From Flavobacterium sp. LC2016-12 (GTDB taxonomy: Bacteria; Bacteroidota; Bacteroidia; Flavobacteriales; Flavobacteriaceae): a stretch of 64,000 bases of DNA. The stretch is from contig NZ_JADKPT010000015.1 of the NCBI RefSeq assembly GCF_015351595.1, positions 1-64,000 on the forward strand, in the 5' to 3' direction. Shown piece after piece: positions 33,316 to 41,196 of the stretch; position 1 is the stretch's first letter; each line of letters opens with the position of its first letter. The position numbers and the translations under genes were made by a program. Under the pieces are notes generated by a model. That model searched no databases, was not told the DNA's origin, and saw only the letters and a program-made list of their open reading frames with translations.

Positions 33316-33684
33316 TTATTTGTCTTCGTTTGGTTTTTCGATCATAGCTAAGATTTCACGCAATTCAGCCGCAGAGATTTTTTCTTCTTTGGCAAAGAAT
33401 GAAACCATACTTTTATAAGAACTATTGAAATAATTGTCAATTGCAGTACTCATAAAACCTTTTCGATAATCTTCAATACTTACACTTGGATAATATTGAT
33501 GTGTATTTCCAAAAGCATTATGACTTACATATCCTTTTTCTTCCAAATTTCGAACTATAGTCGAAAGCGTATTATAATGCGGTTGATCTTCTGTAATTTC
33601 TGCCTGAATCTCTTTTACAAAAGCCTTTTTAAGCTTCCATAAAATATGCATTATTTCTTCTTCTTTATTGGTTAGTTTTTGCAT
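33316..33684 (-). CDS. BlaI/MecI/CopY family repressor, copy 1
   Basis: A 122-residue winged-helix repressor. The DNA-binding half (1-75) has 'NKEEEIMHILWKLKKAFVKEI' split over helices 1-2 and the recognition region 'YNTLSTIVRNLEEKGYV'; the C-terminal half (76-115) is the dimerisation helix pair containing 'SMVSFFAKEEKIS', where BlaR1-type proteases cut family members. It precedes its M56 partner by 5 bases and follows the frameshifted M56 copy by 33 bases. No operator is seen directly upstream, so it is probably expressed from the promoter of the first copy. Confidence 0.92.
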   Translation of the reverse strand: MQKLTNKEEEIMHILWKLKKAFVKEIQAEITEDQPHYNTLSTIVRNLEEKGYVSHNAFGNTHQYYPSVSIEDYRKGFMSTAIDNYFNSSYKSMVSFFAKEEKISAAELREILAMIEKPNEDK

Positions 33685-33717
33685 GGTTTTGGTTAATTTT
33701 TAATTTCAAATTGAAAA

Positions 33718-34635
33718 TTATTCTTTAGTTTCAATTTCAATAACACTGTTTTTATCCTCTTCACCATCTTTAGCTGATGTTTTTGAACTTTTATAAATAT
33801 GTATTGTTTTAATGTTGTCAGAATTCAGATCTCTAACTTTTCCATCATAAACAACTTCTCCGTTGACAATAATTAATTGCTTTGATTGCGTATTAAAATT
33901 GTCGTTTGATATTACACTTATGTTTGTTTGAAGTTTTGGCTCAGTAGTTATATTACTATTATAACCAACTTTAACATTCGTATTTATCTTAGTATTTACA
34001 TTAGTATCTGTATTATTTGCACTAGTGCTTGTATTAATGCTTGTATGAGTATTATCAGTAGTTTTAACATCACAGTTAGTTTTAGAGTTTGTAACTTTTT
34101 TTACTTCGACTTTACGTTCTTTATTAATGATTTTAACTTCATCACTTTCGTTATCCGTTTTTAAGCCTATTTTTTTAGAACCGTCACTTTCAGTTTCAAT
34201 TACAATTTCACAATCTTTAATCGCTGTGGTTCCTTTAACTCTGTAAGATTGTGATTGTTCAGAATCTCTTTTTAGATCAAATCTGATAGCTGTTAATTCA
34301 TTATCTGAATTTCTTTCAACATCAGAAATCTTTGCGTCAACATTGTGATTTAGCTTCATTTTTTCAGCCATTTCTTTTAATTGCTGATCAGTTGTTGTTT
34401 TACTGATTTTGTAAACATCAACATTACCATTTTTGTTTCTAATTTCTTTCGTTACAATTTCTCTTTTTTCTTTTGCAATTACTTCAATCTGAAATAATAA
34501 TACAAAAGCGACGAGTGCCGGAATCACGACACAGAGTTTCCAGGAGCTCCTTTTTTTTTTGATTGATTTTTGTTTAACATGACAATTCGTTTTTTGATTA
34601 ATGATTGATAAAAATGATTGGTGATTGATAGACAA
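33718..34635 (-). pseudogene. C-terminal part of a frameshifted M56 protein
   Basis: The open frame from 34635 is in the wrong frame until the A10 run at 34551-34560; the part homologous to the intact M56 protein begins there with 'RSSWKLCVVIPALVAFVLLFQ' split as the last membrane helix. It continues with 'VYKISKTTTDQQLKEMAEKM', a threonine/asparagine-rich stretch, and ends with a segment ('IIVNGEVVYDGKVRDLNSD...NSVIEIETKE') resembling a TonB-dependent receptor plug, absent from the other M56 copy. About 280 codons stay open after the shift, so the frameshift is recent, regulated or a sequencing error. There is no good start codon of its own. Confidence 0.72.
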
Positions 34636-35336
34636 CTTTCATGAGTTGTAATTTTTAAAAGCGTATATTGATAGGCTTTTTTGTCTGAAATTTTCTGAGC
34701 AGCTGCTGCATCTGCAATAAATTCAAGATTTTGTGTTATTGCTTTTTTATAAAGCCAAATAACAGGATTAAACCAAAATAATATAGAGAAAGCCCTGGCA
34801 ATCAAAACATCCATAGTATGATTTTGATCACTATGCACTTTTTCATGCTCCAAAATACTCTCTAATTCAGAAGCCGTGTACATTGATGAGTTGTACACTA
34901 TATATTCAAAATAAGAAAATGGAGCAATATTTTCGTTTATGTCAACAAATTTAAAATCAGCTTGTTGTTTTATTTGTTTTCCCTTGATAACTGAATTTAA
35001 ACTATAAAAATCTAAAGCAAATTTTATCAGTAAAGCTAAAACTCCAATACTATAGATCGCTATTAATACTAAACTCCAATTAATTTCAGAAACATTTTTT
35101 TCTATCTGCGCCGAATACAGCGATGCATAATTTACATTTGAAAGTGGGGTAGGATTAACCCAAATTACTTTAGTATAAACTACCAAAGGAAGTATCGCAG
35201 AAGTAATTAAACCACTCAATAAAAACCACCTGTTACTGTTGAAAAACGTTTCCTTGCGTAACAAGAAATAGTAAGCGCAATAAAATAATATAACTAGTCC
35301 AGCTGATTTTGCGATATAAATAAAAAGTGCTTCCAT
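34524..35336 (-). CDS. M56 (BlaR1-like) metallopeptidase, N-terminal part, frameshifted
   Basis: A 270-residue product with the same three N-terminal helices as the intact copy and the zinc motif HEKVH (H164, E165, H168). The last residues 'KKKGAPGNSVS' come from reading past a run of ten A (minus strand) in frame 0. The intact paralogue has eight A at the matching place (32515-32522), so two extra bases shift the frame and remove the last helix and periplasmic domain. The truncated form retains the catalytic motif and could be expressed. It lies 12 bases after its BlaI-like gene. Confidence 0.8.
   Translation of the reverse strand: MEALFIYIAKSAGLVILFYCAYYFLLRKETFFNSNRWFLLSGLITSAILPLVVYTKVIWVNPTPLSNVNYASLYSAQIEKNVSEINWSLVLIAIYSIGVLALLIKFALDFYSLNSVIKGKQIKQQADFKFVDINENIAPFSYFEYIVYNSSMYTASELESILEHEKVHSDQNHTMDVLIARAFSILFWFNPVIWLYKKAITQNLEFIADAAAAQKISDKKAYQYTLLKITTHESCLSITNHFYQSLIKKRIVMLNKNQSKKKGAPGNSVS
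34551..34560 (-). other. A10 slippery run at the M56 frameshift
   Basis: Ten consecutive A on the coding (minus) strand, TCA AAA AAA AAA GGA, sit exactly where homology switches frame. Loss of two A or gain of one restores the full protein. Runs of this kind can slip during transcription or replication, or be misread in sequencing. Confidence 0.7.
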
Positions 35337-35348
35337 AAAAAATAATTT

Positions 35349-35717
35349 TTATTTGTCTTCTTTTGGAGTTTCGATCATAGCCAGAATTTCGCGTAATTCA
35401 GCAGCAGAGATTTTTTCTTCTTTGGCAAAAAATGAAACCATATTTTTGTAGGAGCTATTAAAATAATTATCAATAGCCGTTTTCATATACTTTTTGCTAT
35501 AAGCCTCTAAAGTAATTATCGGGTAATATTGGTGTGTATTTCCAAACGCATTATGTCCCACAAAACCCTTTTCCTCAAGATTACGAACAATAGTAGAAAG
35601 TGTATTGTAATGCGGTTGATCTTCTGTTATTTCAGCCTGAACCTCTTTTACAAAAGCTTTTTTAAGCTTCCATAAAATGTGCATGATTTCTTCTTCTTTG
35701 TTGGTTAACTTTTGCAT
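35349..35717 (-). CDS. BlaI/MecI/CopY family repressor, copy 2
   Basis: A 122-residue winged-helix repressor, nearly identical to copy 1 over the first 70 residues ('MQKLTNKEEEIMHILWKLKK') and more diverged in residues 70-85 ('ITLEAYSKKYMKTAIDNYF'). The near-identity of the DNA-binding half suggests both copies bind the same operator. It is the first gene of a four-gene minus-strand cassette (repressor, M56, repressor, M56). A -7 box and an array of AACTA/TAGTT half-sites lie just upstream, fitting autorepression released by the M56 protease. Confidence 0.92.
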   Translation of the reverse strand: MQKLTNKEEEIMHILWKLKKAFVKEVQAEITEDQPHYNTLSTIVRNLEEKGFVGHNAFGNTHQYYPIITLEAYSKKYMKTAIDNYFNSSYKNMVSFFAKEEKISAAELREILAMIETPKEDK

Positions 35718-35734
35718 GTTTTCTAATTTTAATT

Positions 35735-35742
35735 CAAACCTA
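35735..35742 (-). promoter_or_regulatory. promoter -7 box of the BlaI/M56 cassette
   Basis: TAGGTTTG on the minus strand fits TAnnTTTG and lies 18 bases before the ATG of repressor copy 2. The adjacent half-site array would cover the spacer and -33 region. Confidence 0.5.
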
Positions 35743-35743
35743 T

Positions 35744-35788
35744 AACTATTTTTCTAGTTACACAACTATAAAAATAGTTATTTAACTA
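35744..35788. promoter_or_regulatory. array of alternating BlaI-type half-sites
   Basis: AACTA at 35744, 35764 and 35784 alternates with TAGTT at 35755 and 35775, so the unit AACTA-N6-TAGTT-N4 repeats every 20 bases. Half-sites fall about one helix turn apart and lie directly upstream of the -7 box. The arrangement suggests cooperative repressor binding. Confidence 0.65.
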
Positions 35789-35864
35789 AAAATTAAGTTT
35801 TATTTAAGTTGAAAGCACATAAAATCTACTCAAATTTAAAAGTAATAAATTGAATTTGAGTAAT

Positions 35865-37100
35865 TTAAGAGTTAAAATTATTTAATGTTTTTTTTTCGAG
35901 AAGTAAAGCTTTTTTAATCCAGAAACAACAAAGAGTAGCCACAACGCCAATGCAAGCCATGAAAAACCAGTTAATTTGATAACCTAATCGGGTGATAATT
36001 TCAAAACCAACTTTGGAGCTAATAATATGAGCCAAACTGAAACTCATAGTATACAATGCCATATAGCGGCCTTCCTGACCACGTGGGGCACGGCTTAAAG
36101 CGAAAGCATTAGAAAATGGAAAGGTCAGAATTTCTCCAATTGAAATACAAATCATACTAATTACCAGAATTCCGGCCCAAACATTTATAAGAAGCAAAAA
36201 GAAACTTGAAGCCATAACAAAGGAGCCAAGAATAATGATTTTAATTTTTGGGAAACCTTTACGCTCCATAAATCCAACAGTTGGCATTTCTAAAGCAAAA
36301 ATCAAGAGCCCGTTTAACGTCATTAATAACCCTGTTTGAAATTCACTTAAACCAAATTTCTCATTATGATATAAAGGAAGCGTCGTGAAAAGCTGAAAGA
36401 AAATCATAGCCGTTACAAAACTGACAAACAAGAAAACCCAAAAGATTCGATCGTGAAAAACTGATTTCTTATCTGATGCGCTTTCCACTTTATCATCGTG
36501 GTCAACTTTTTTCTTTTCTTTTACCAATAAAGCAAAAATAGAAATCGATACTATACAAGAAGCACCGTCAACCCAAAATAATCCAGAATAACCAATTCCC
36601 ATAATAATTAACCCGCCCAAAGCTGGTCCGGCCGCGAAACCTAAGTTTACGGCTAAACGTACTAAAGTCAAAGCACGTGTTCTGTTTTCGGGTTTGGCAT
36701 AAGCGCCCAAGGACACAAACATTGCTGGTCTGAACATGTCTGCAATGACCATTAAAAGGAACATCGCAATACACAATCCCCAAAATGTTGTTATATATTG
36801 TACAAAGAAAAGGGAGACTCCACTGGTAAATAAACTGAAAATCATGATTTTGTAAAACCCAATTTTATCCGAAAGTTTTCCTCCTAGCCAAGATCCCAAC
36901 ATCGAACCTAAACCAAATGCAACCATAATCCAACCAACTTGATTATAAGAGAAATGAAGGTCTTCTTTTAAATATTTTGATAAAAAAGGAAGTACCATAG
37001 TACCGGCACGATTGATGAAAGTGACCAATGTAAGTATCCAAATTTCTCTCGAAAATCCCCTAAAATTATTGATGTAATGGTTGGCTGCAGTTTTGAGCAT
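35865..37100 (-). CDS. MFS transporter (MdtH-like)
   Basis: A 411-residue membrane protein with about 12 helices. The MFS loop 2-3 motif is 'GSWLGGKLSDKIGFYKIMIF' (68-87), and the first helix 'LTLVTFINRAGTMVLPFLSKYL' resembles the DHA1/MdtH drug-efflux branch. A charged central loop ('KEKKKVDHDDKVESASDKK') separates the two halves. The substrate is unknown. TAACTTTG on the minus strand (37123-37130) is a possible -7 box. It is divergent from the DUF1684 gene. Confidence 0.88.
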   Translation of the reverse strand: MLKTAANHYINNFRGFSREIWILTLVTFINRAGTMVLPFLSKYLKEDLHFSYNQVGWIMVAFGLGSMLGSWLGGKLSDKIGFYKIMIFSLFTSGVSLFFVQYITTFWGLCIAMFLLMVIADMFRPAMFVSLGAYAKPENRTRALTLVRLAVNLGFAAGPALGGLIIMGIGYSGLFWVDGASCIVSISIFALLVKEKKKVDHDDKVESASDKKSVFHDRIFWVFLFVSFVTAMIFFQLFTTLPLYHNEKFGLSEFQTGLLMTLNGLLIFALEMPTVGFMERKGFPKIKIIILGSFVMASSFFLLLINVWAGILVISMICISIGEILTFPFSNAFALSRAPRGQEGRYMALYTMSFSLAHIISSKVGFEIITRLGYQINWFFMACIGVVATLCCFWIKKALLLEKKTLNNFNS

Positions 37101-37176
37101 TATAAAAATATGTTATTTGCAACAAAGTTAGGAAACTTTGTCACGTATCGCGGTTGCTGCTTTGTTACTTTTAAAC

Positions 37177-37184
37177 TATTTTTG
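37177..37184 (+). promoter_or_regulatory. promoter -7 box for the DUF1684 gene
   Basis: TATTTTTG fits TAnnTTTG 15 bases before the ATG at 37200, leaving a very short leader. The nearest TTTG upstream (37161) is closer than the usual -33 spacing. Confidence 0.35.
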
Positions 37185-37199
37185 TTCAAAATTTCCAAG

Positions 37200-37799
37200 A
37201 TGAAAAAAATAGTATTTCTTATCTTATTATTAACTTTTAGTTTTGGCTTTAGCCAAAAGAAATTTGATAAAAAAGAAACAGAGAAATTTCAGAAGACCAT
37301 AAATTCGGAATATGCTGATCCTAAGACGAGTCCGTTAATGGAAGAAGATCTAAAAGTTTTTAAAACTTTAGATTTTTATCCTATTAATGCCAAGTATTAT
37401 GTCAATGCAAAATTTGTAAAGGCGAAAAATGAAAAAGTTTTCGAAATGAAAACGACCGGAACAAGAACTCCAAAATATATAAAATACGGAACTTTATACT
37501 TTACTATTGATGGTAAAGCATTGCAATTAAATGTATATAGAAGTATTGATCTTTCGAAAACAGATGAATATAAAGATCATTTGTTTCTTCCTTTTTCAGA
37601 TTTAACTTCAGGAAAGGAAAGTTATATAGGAGGAAGATATATCGATTTGAAAATTCCAAAAGGCAATACTATCGCAGTCGATTTCAATCAGGCTTACAAT
37701 CCGTATTGTGCGTATAACCATAAATATTCTTGTCCGTTAGTTCCTTTGGAAAATGATTTGAATATTGAAATTAAAGCGGGAGTAAAGAATTTTCACTAA
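37200..37799 (+). CDS. secreted DUF1684 protein
   Basis: A 199-residue protein with signal peptide MKKIVFLILLLTFSFGFSQ. The mature part matches the DUF1684 pattern: 'YGTLYFTIDGKALQLNVY', 'LFLPFSDLTSGKESYIGGRYIDL' split across strands, and the signature 'VDFNQAYNPYCAYNHKYSCPLVP' near 168-190 with two cysteines. The function of the family is unknown. The frame is open from 37077, but the ATG at 37200 starts at the signal peptide and follows a promoter box. Its stop overlaps the TatD start as TAATG, so the two are coupled. Confidence 0.86.
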   Translation: MKKIVFLILLLTFSFGFSQKKFDKKETEKFQKTINSEYADPKTSPLMEEDLKVFKTLDFYPINAKYYVNAKFVKAKNEKVFEMKTTGTRTPKYIKYGTLYFTIDGKALQLNVYRSIDLSKTDEYKDHLFLPFSDLTSGKESYIGGRYIDLKIPKGNTIAVDFNQAYNPYCAYNHKYSCPLVPLENDLNIEIKAGVKNFH

Positions 37800-38446
37800 T
37801 GGAATTCTTTAATTTTCATACACACCAATTTACAAATCAACCGAATACTTTGGAATTGGTTAATCAGTATCCAAATGAATTTGATGCTTCGATCCCATTT
37901 TATTCGATCGGAATCCATCCATGGTATATTGTTGAAGACAGAATTGATGCTGATCTGAGAATTATAGAAGAAAAATTGCAGACAGAAAATTGTTTGGCGA
38001 TTGGAGAATGCGGTTTAGATAAACGAATTGAAATTCCGCTGGAACAACAAATTATAGTTTTTGAAAAGCAATTAGCTTTAGCCGAAAAATATAAAAAACC
38101 AGTAGTTATTCATTGCGTAGCTGCCTTTCAGGAAGTGATTGAAATCAAGAAAAAATTGAAAATTTCAGTTCCAATGATCATTCACGGGTTTTCGAAAAAT
38201 AGTCAACTGGCAAACCAATTAATTAAGGAAGGGTTTTGTATTTCTTTTGGAAAATATTTACTGAGAAATCCGGAATTAAAAACGGTTTTTCAGAACGTTC
38301 CAAACGATAGATTTTTATTGGAAACTGATACAATTGAAGAAAATATTAAACAGGTTTACGATTTAGCAGCTGGATATAAAAATATAACAATTAAGGAGTT
38401 ACAAGAGATTATCTCAAGTAATTTTGAAAGGATATTTCGTGGTTGA
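37799..38446 (+). CDS. TatD family metal-dependent hydrolase
   Basis: A 215-residue amidohydrolase-fold protein. Metal-binding motifs are visible in order: HTH near residues 6-8 ('NFHTHQF'), the glutamate in 'GECGLDKR' (about 65-72), a histidine in 'VIHCVAAF' (about 102-105), 'IHGFSKN' and the aspartate of 'LLETDT'. TatD proteins are nucleases linked to DNA repair or quality control. It is about 45 residues shorter than E. coli TatD, typical of the small Bacteroidota branch. It overlaps the DUF1684 stop by one base. Confidence 0.9.
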   Translation: MEFFNFHTHQFTNQPNTLELVNQYPNEFDASIPFYSIGIHPWYIVEDRIDADLRIIEEKLQTENCLAIGECGLDKRIEIPLEQQIIVFEKQLALAEKYKKPVVIHCVAAFQEVIEIKKKLKISVPMIIHGFSKNSQLANQLIKEGFCISFGKYLLRNPELKTVFQNVPNDRFLLETDTIEENIKQVYDLAAGYKNITIKELQEIISSNFERIFRG

Positions 38447-38508
38447 AAGAATATCGAGTATAGAATATAGAATAAAGAAGAAAGAGTCAGGAGAAAAGTG
38501 CCTCAGCA

Positions 38509-38534
38509 AAACTTGAAACCTGAAACTTGAAACA
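38509..38534. repeat. TTGAAACCTGAAAC-type simple repeat
   Basis: ACTTGAAACCTGAAACTTGAAAC is the inverse of the words at 26649-26691 and 39290-39324. It lies just before the tcdA gene in an AT-rich spacer. Confidence 0.4.
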
Positions 38535-38565
38535 AAAAAACAAAACAAAATAAACAAAAGATTTT

Positions 38566-39282
38566 ATGGCAGAGTGGACAGAAAGAGCCGAGCTTTTATT
38601 TACAAAAGAAGGATTAGAAAACTTAAAAAACTCCAATGTTTTGGTAGTTGGTTTAGGAGGAGTGGGGTCGTTTGCAGCTGAGTTTTTGGCAAGAGCGGGA
38701 GTAGGGAGTATGACAATTGTAGATGGAGATGTTGTTGATATTACGAATATTAATCGTCAATTACCAGCATTACATTCAACAGTTGGACAACCAAAAATTA
38801 CTATTGTTGGAGACCGTTTAATGGATATTAATCCGGAATTGAAATTAACGCGAGTGCAGGAATTTTTATCTCCGGAAAGAGCTTTTGAAATCGTTTCTCC
38901 GGAATTTGATTATGTTTTGGATTGTATAGACAGTATTACGCCAAAACTTAATTTGATTATTGCGGCAAAACGCAAAAGAGTAAAAATATTAAGCAGCATG
39001 GGTGCTGGCGGAAAAATGTTAGCTTCAAAAGTAAAAGTGACAGATATTTCTAAAACAATAAATTGTTACTTTTCTAAGACTATCCGTAAACGTTTAAGAG
39101 CAGAAAAAATCAACAAATTAAAAGTGGTATTTTCTTCTGAAATCCAGGATGAAAAAAGCTTAAAATTAACCGACGGAAAAAACTTCAAAAAATCTTTCTA
39201 CGGAACGAACAGTTATATGCCAGGCTTATTTGGCCTTCACGCTGCAGAAACGGTGATTCGTCATTTGCTTAAAAAAGAGTAG
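38566..39282 (+). CDS. tcdA: tRNA threonylcarbamoyladenosine dehydratase
   Basis: A 238-residue E1-like (ThiF/MoeB family) enzyme that cyclises t6A at tRNA position 37 in an ATP-dependent step. The nucleotide-binding motif 'VVGLGGVGSFAAEFLARAGVG' begins at residue 27 (split here over loop and helix). 'VDGDVVDITNINRQ' and 'DYVLDCIDSITPKLNLI' are the following family segments. It is shorter than the E. coli protein (about 268) by loss of the C-terminal membrane-associated part, as in many Bacteroidota homologues. It appears to be a single gene with repeats on both sides. Confidence 0.92.
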   Translation: MAEWTERAELLFTKEGLENLKNSNVLVVGLGGVGSFAAEFLARAGVGSMTIVDGDVVDITNINRQLPALHSTVGQPKITIVGDRLMDINPELKLTRVQEFLSPERAFEIVSPEFDYVLDCIDSITPKLNLIIAAKRKRVKILSSMGAGGKMLASKVKVTDISKTINCYFSKTIRKRLRAEKINKLKVVFSSEIQDEKSLKLTDGKNFKKSFYGTNSYMPGLFGLHAAETVIRHLLKKE

Positions 39283-39289
39283 AAAAATT

Positions 39290-39456
39290 GTTTCAGGTTT
39301 CACGTTTTCTTTGTTTCAGGTTCTGGATCGAGTAAAATTTTGTCAAATTTATCAAAACATGAGAACTTGAAACTTTGAACCGCTAAAAATGTGCACTGCT
39401 GTGCGCCTCTACAGAAAAAACCTTTGAACCTTTATTCCTCAAAACCTTTGAACCTT
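39290..39456. repeat. spacer with TTTCAGGTT and CCTTTGAACC repeats
   Basis: TTTCAGGTTTCACG and TTTCAGGTTCTGG lie near 39291-39325, and CCTTTGAACCTT occurs twice (39421-39432 and 39445-39456). These are simple dispersed words filling the 182-base gap; no coding or structured RNA signal is seen. Confidence 0.45.
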
Positions 39457-39464
39457 AAAAAAAG

Positions 39465-40127
39465 ATGATAAAAACAGTAATTTTTGATATGGATGGTGTC
39501 ATTGTAGACACTGAACCTGTACACCGTTATGCCTATTACAAGCAATTTTCAGAGTTAAATATTGAAGTATCTGAGGAAATGTACACTTCGTTTACAGGAT
39601 TTTCGACCCGAAATACATTTCAGAGTTTAAAAGGATTTTTTCCGACTATTGATCACGAAGTTGAAGATTTAATTCAGAGAAAGAGAAATATTTTTAATGA
39701 TGCTTTTGATACTAAAGAAGATTTGTATTTACTCGAAGGTGTTGAAGATTTGATTAAAGATTTATACGCTAATGGAATCCAGTTGATTTTAGCTTCTTCT
39801 GCGTCAAAAGTTACAATTGAACGTGTCTTTACAAGATTTAATTTACATCAATACTTTACTCATATTGTAAGTGGGGAAGATTTTCCGCAATCGAAACCAA
39901 ACCCTGCTATTTTTTTACACGCAGCTTCTTTGTCTATTGCGCCAAAAGAAAATTGTATTGTAATTGAAGACAGTACAAATGGTGTAAAAGCGGCAAAATC
40001 AGCAGGAATTTATTGTATAGGTTATAAAAGCCAGCATTCAAATTTACAAGATTTATCAGATGCTGATTTAATTATCAATCATTTCAATGAATTGAATGCT
40101 CAAAAAATATCACAGTTAAAGGCTTGA
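39465..40127 (+). CDS. HAD superfamily phosphatase, beta-phosphoglucomutase-like
   Basis: A 220-residue HAD subfamily IA protein. Motif I is 'FDMDGVIVDTEP' with the nucleophile D8 and acid D10; motif II is the serine in 'LASSASK' (about 114); motif III is the lysine in 'QSKPNPAIF'; motif IV is 'VIEDSTNG' (about 167). A helical cap (15-90) follows motif I. It could act on sugar phosphates; a true beta-phosphoglucomutase usually has the motif TDT after motif I, and here it reads DTE, so phosphatase activity is more cautious. Confidence 0.88.
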   Translation: MIKTVIFDMDGVIVDTEPVHRYAYYKQFSELNIEVSEEMYTSFTGFSTRNTFQSLKGFFPTIDHEVEDLIQRKRNIFNDAFDTKEDLYLLEGVEDLIKDLYANGIQLILASSASKVTIERVFTRFNLHQYFTHIVSGEDFPQSKPNPAIFLHAASLSIAPKENCIVIEDSTNGVKAAKSAGIYCIGYKSQHSNLQDLSDADLIINHFNELNAQKISQLKA

Positions 40128-40145
40128 ATTAAGTTAAATTTAACA

Positions 40146-40174
40146 TTTGTTCCCTAATTGAATTTGTAAATTTG
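40146..40174 (+). promoter_or_regulatory. promoter of the DUF2911 gene
   Basis: TTTG at 40146-40149 and TAAATTTG at 40167-40174 are 17 bases apart, a complete Bacteroidota promoter, 22 bases before the ATG at 40197. Confidence 0.65.
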
Positions 40175-40196
40175 AACAAACAAATAAAACCTAATA

Positions 40197-41039
40197 ATGA
40201 AAAAAATACTTATTGCATTAGCTATTATTTTAGCTCCATTTGCTACAGAAGCACAGATAAAAACACCACAGGCAAGTCCAAAAGCTTATATCAAGCAAAC
40301 AGTTGGTTTAACAGATGTTGAAGTTACCTATTCAAGACCTGGAGCAAGAGGTAGAGCTGTATTCGGAAATTTAGTTCCGTTTGGTAAATTATGGAGAACG
40401 GGAGCTAATGAAAACACAATCATTAATTTTAGTGATGATGTTGTTATTGATGGTAAAACATTAAAGAAAGGAAAATATGCAATCTATACTATCCCTAAAA
40501 TCGAAAGCTGGGAAGTAATTTTTTATCTTTCTACAGACAATTGGGGATTGCCAGAAAACTGGAGCGATGCTTATGTTGCCTTGAGAACTACAGTTAAAGA
40601 AAATGCATTACCAACTCCGGTTGAAAGTTTTACAATTGGAATTAATGGTTTGGATCCAAATTTCGCTTATTTAGAAATGGCTTGGGAAAATTCTCATGTA
40701 GCATTAAAATTCGAGGTTCCAACGGCAAAAACGGCTACCGCAAGTATCGATAAAGTTTTGGCCGGGCCATCTTCAAATGACTACTTTGCTGCAGCTCAGT
40801 ATTTGTTCCAATCAAACGGAAACATTGAAACTGCAAGAACATACGTTGATAAATCGTTAGATATGAGTACTGAAAAACCATATTATATCTTAAGATTAAA
40901 ATCATTGATTCAGGCAAAACAAGGTGATAAAAAAGGAGCTGTTGAAACTGCAAAAGCTTCATTAGCAGCTGCTGAAACTGCTAATAATCAAGATTACGTA
41001 AAAATGAATAAAGATAGTATTGCGGAGTGGAGCAGATAA
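40197..41039 (+). CDS. secreted DUF2911 protein with TPR-like tail
   Basis: A 280-residue protein with signal peptide MKKILIALAIILAPFATEAQ. Residues 21-175 match DUF2911, with 'VEVTYSRPGARGRAVFGNLVPFG' split over two strands, 'WRTGANENT' and 'YAIYTIPKIESWEVIFY'. Residues 190-270 form helix pairs like a TPR ('YILRLKSLIQAKQGDKKGAVETA'). The family is abundant in Bacteroidota and of unknown function. It has a full promoter and a terminator, so it is a single-gene unit. Confidence 0.9.
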   Translation: MKKILIALAIILAPFATEAQIKTPQASPKAYIKQTVGLTDVEVTYSRPGARGRAVFGNLVPFGKLWRTGANENTIINFSDDVVIDGKTLKKGKYAIYTIPKIESWEVIFYLSTDNWGLPENWSDAYVALRTTVKENALPTPVESFTIGINGLDPNFAYLEMAWENSHVALKFEVPTAKTATASIDKVLAGPSSNDYFAAAQYLFQSNGNIETARTYVDKSLDMSTEKPYYILRLKSLIQAKQGDKKGAVETAKASLAAAETANNQDYVKMNKDSIAEWSR

Positions 41040-41062
41040 GGCTTTAAAATTCCAATATTTTT

Positions 41063-41114
41063 AAATTCCAAATTCCAAAACTTTTATAAGCATTGGAGTT
41101 TGGAATTTTTTTTA
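41063..41114 (+). terminator. terminator after the DUF2911 gene
   Basis: AAATTCCAAA (41063-41072) pairs with TTTGGAATTT (41099-41108), extended by TTCCAA/TTGGA inside, and is followed by a long T run. Confidence 0.8.
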
Positions 41115-41133
41115 TTCTTTTTTTATAAATTAT

Positions 41134-41151
41134 ATACAGACTTGTCTGTAT
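41134..41151. promoter_or_regulatory. perfect palindromic operator for the TetR regulator
   Basis: ATACAGAC-TT-GTCTGTAT has perfect 8-base arms and lies 45 bases before the tetR start. It covers the place where a -33 element should be relative to TATATTTG at 41167. TetR-family regulators commonly bind such sites next to their own gene. Confidence 0.7.
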
Positions 41152-41166
41152 GGTTAAAAAGTTTTA

Positions 41167-41174
41167 TATATTTG
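41167..41174 (+). promoter_or_regulatory. promoter -7 box of the tetR-DUF1348 operon
   Basis: TATATTTG fits TAnnTTTG, 22 bases before the tetR ATG. The palindrome lies 15 bases upstream and would block polymerase when occupied. Confidence 0.6.
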
Positions 41175-41196
41175 TCTTTTAAAAAATTTAAGTCGG

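Noticed and set aside
30000..35717. Beta-lactam resistance cassette
   Set aside because: The M56 proteins lack a penicillin-binding sensor and the serine hydrolase could have many substrates; gene order alone does not show resistance.
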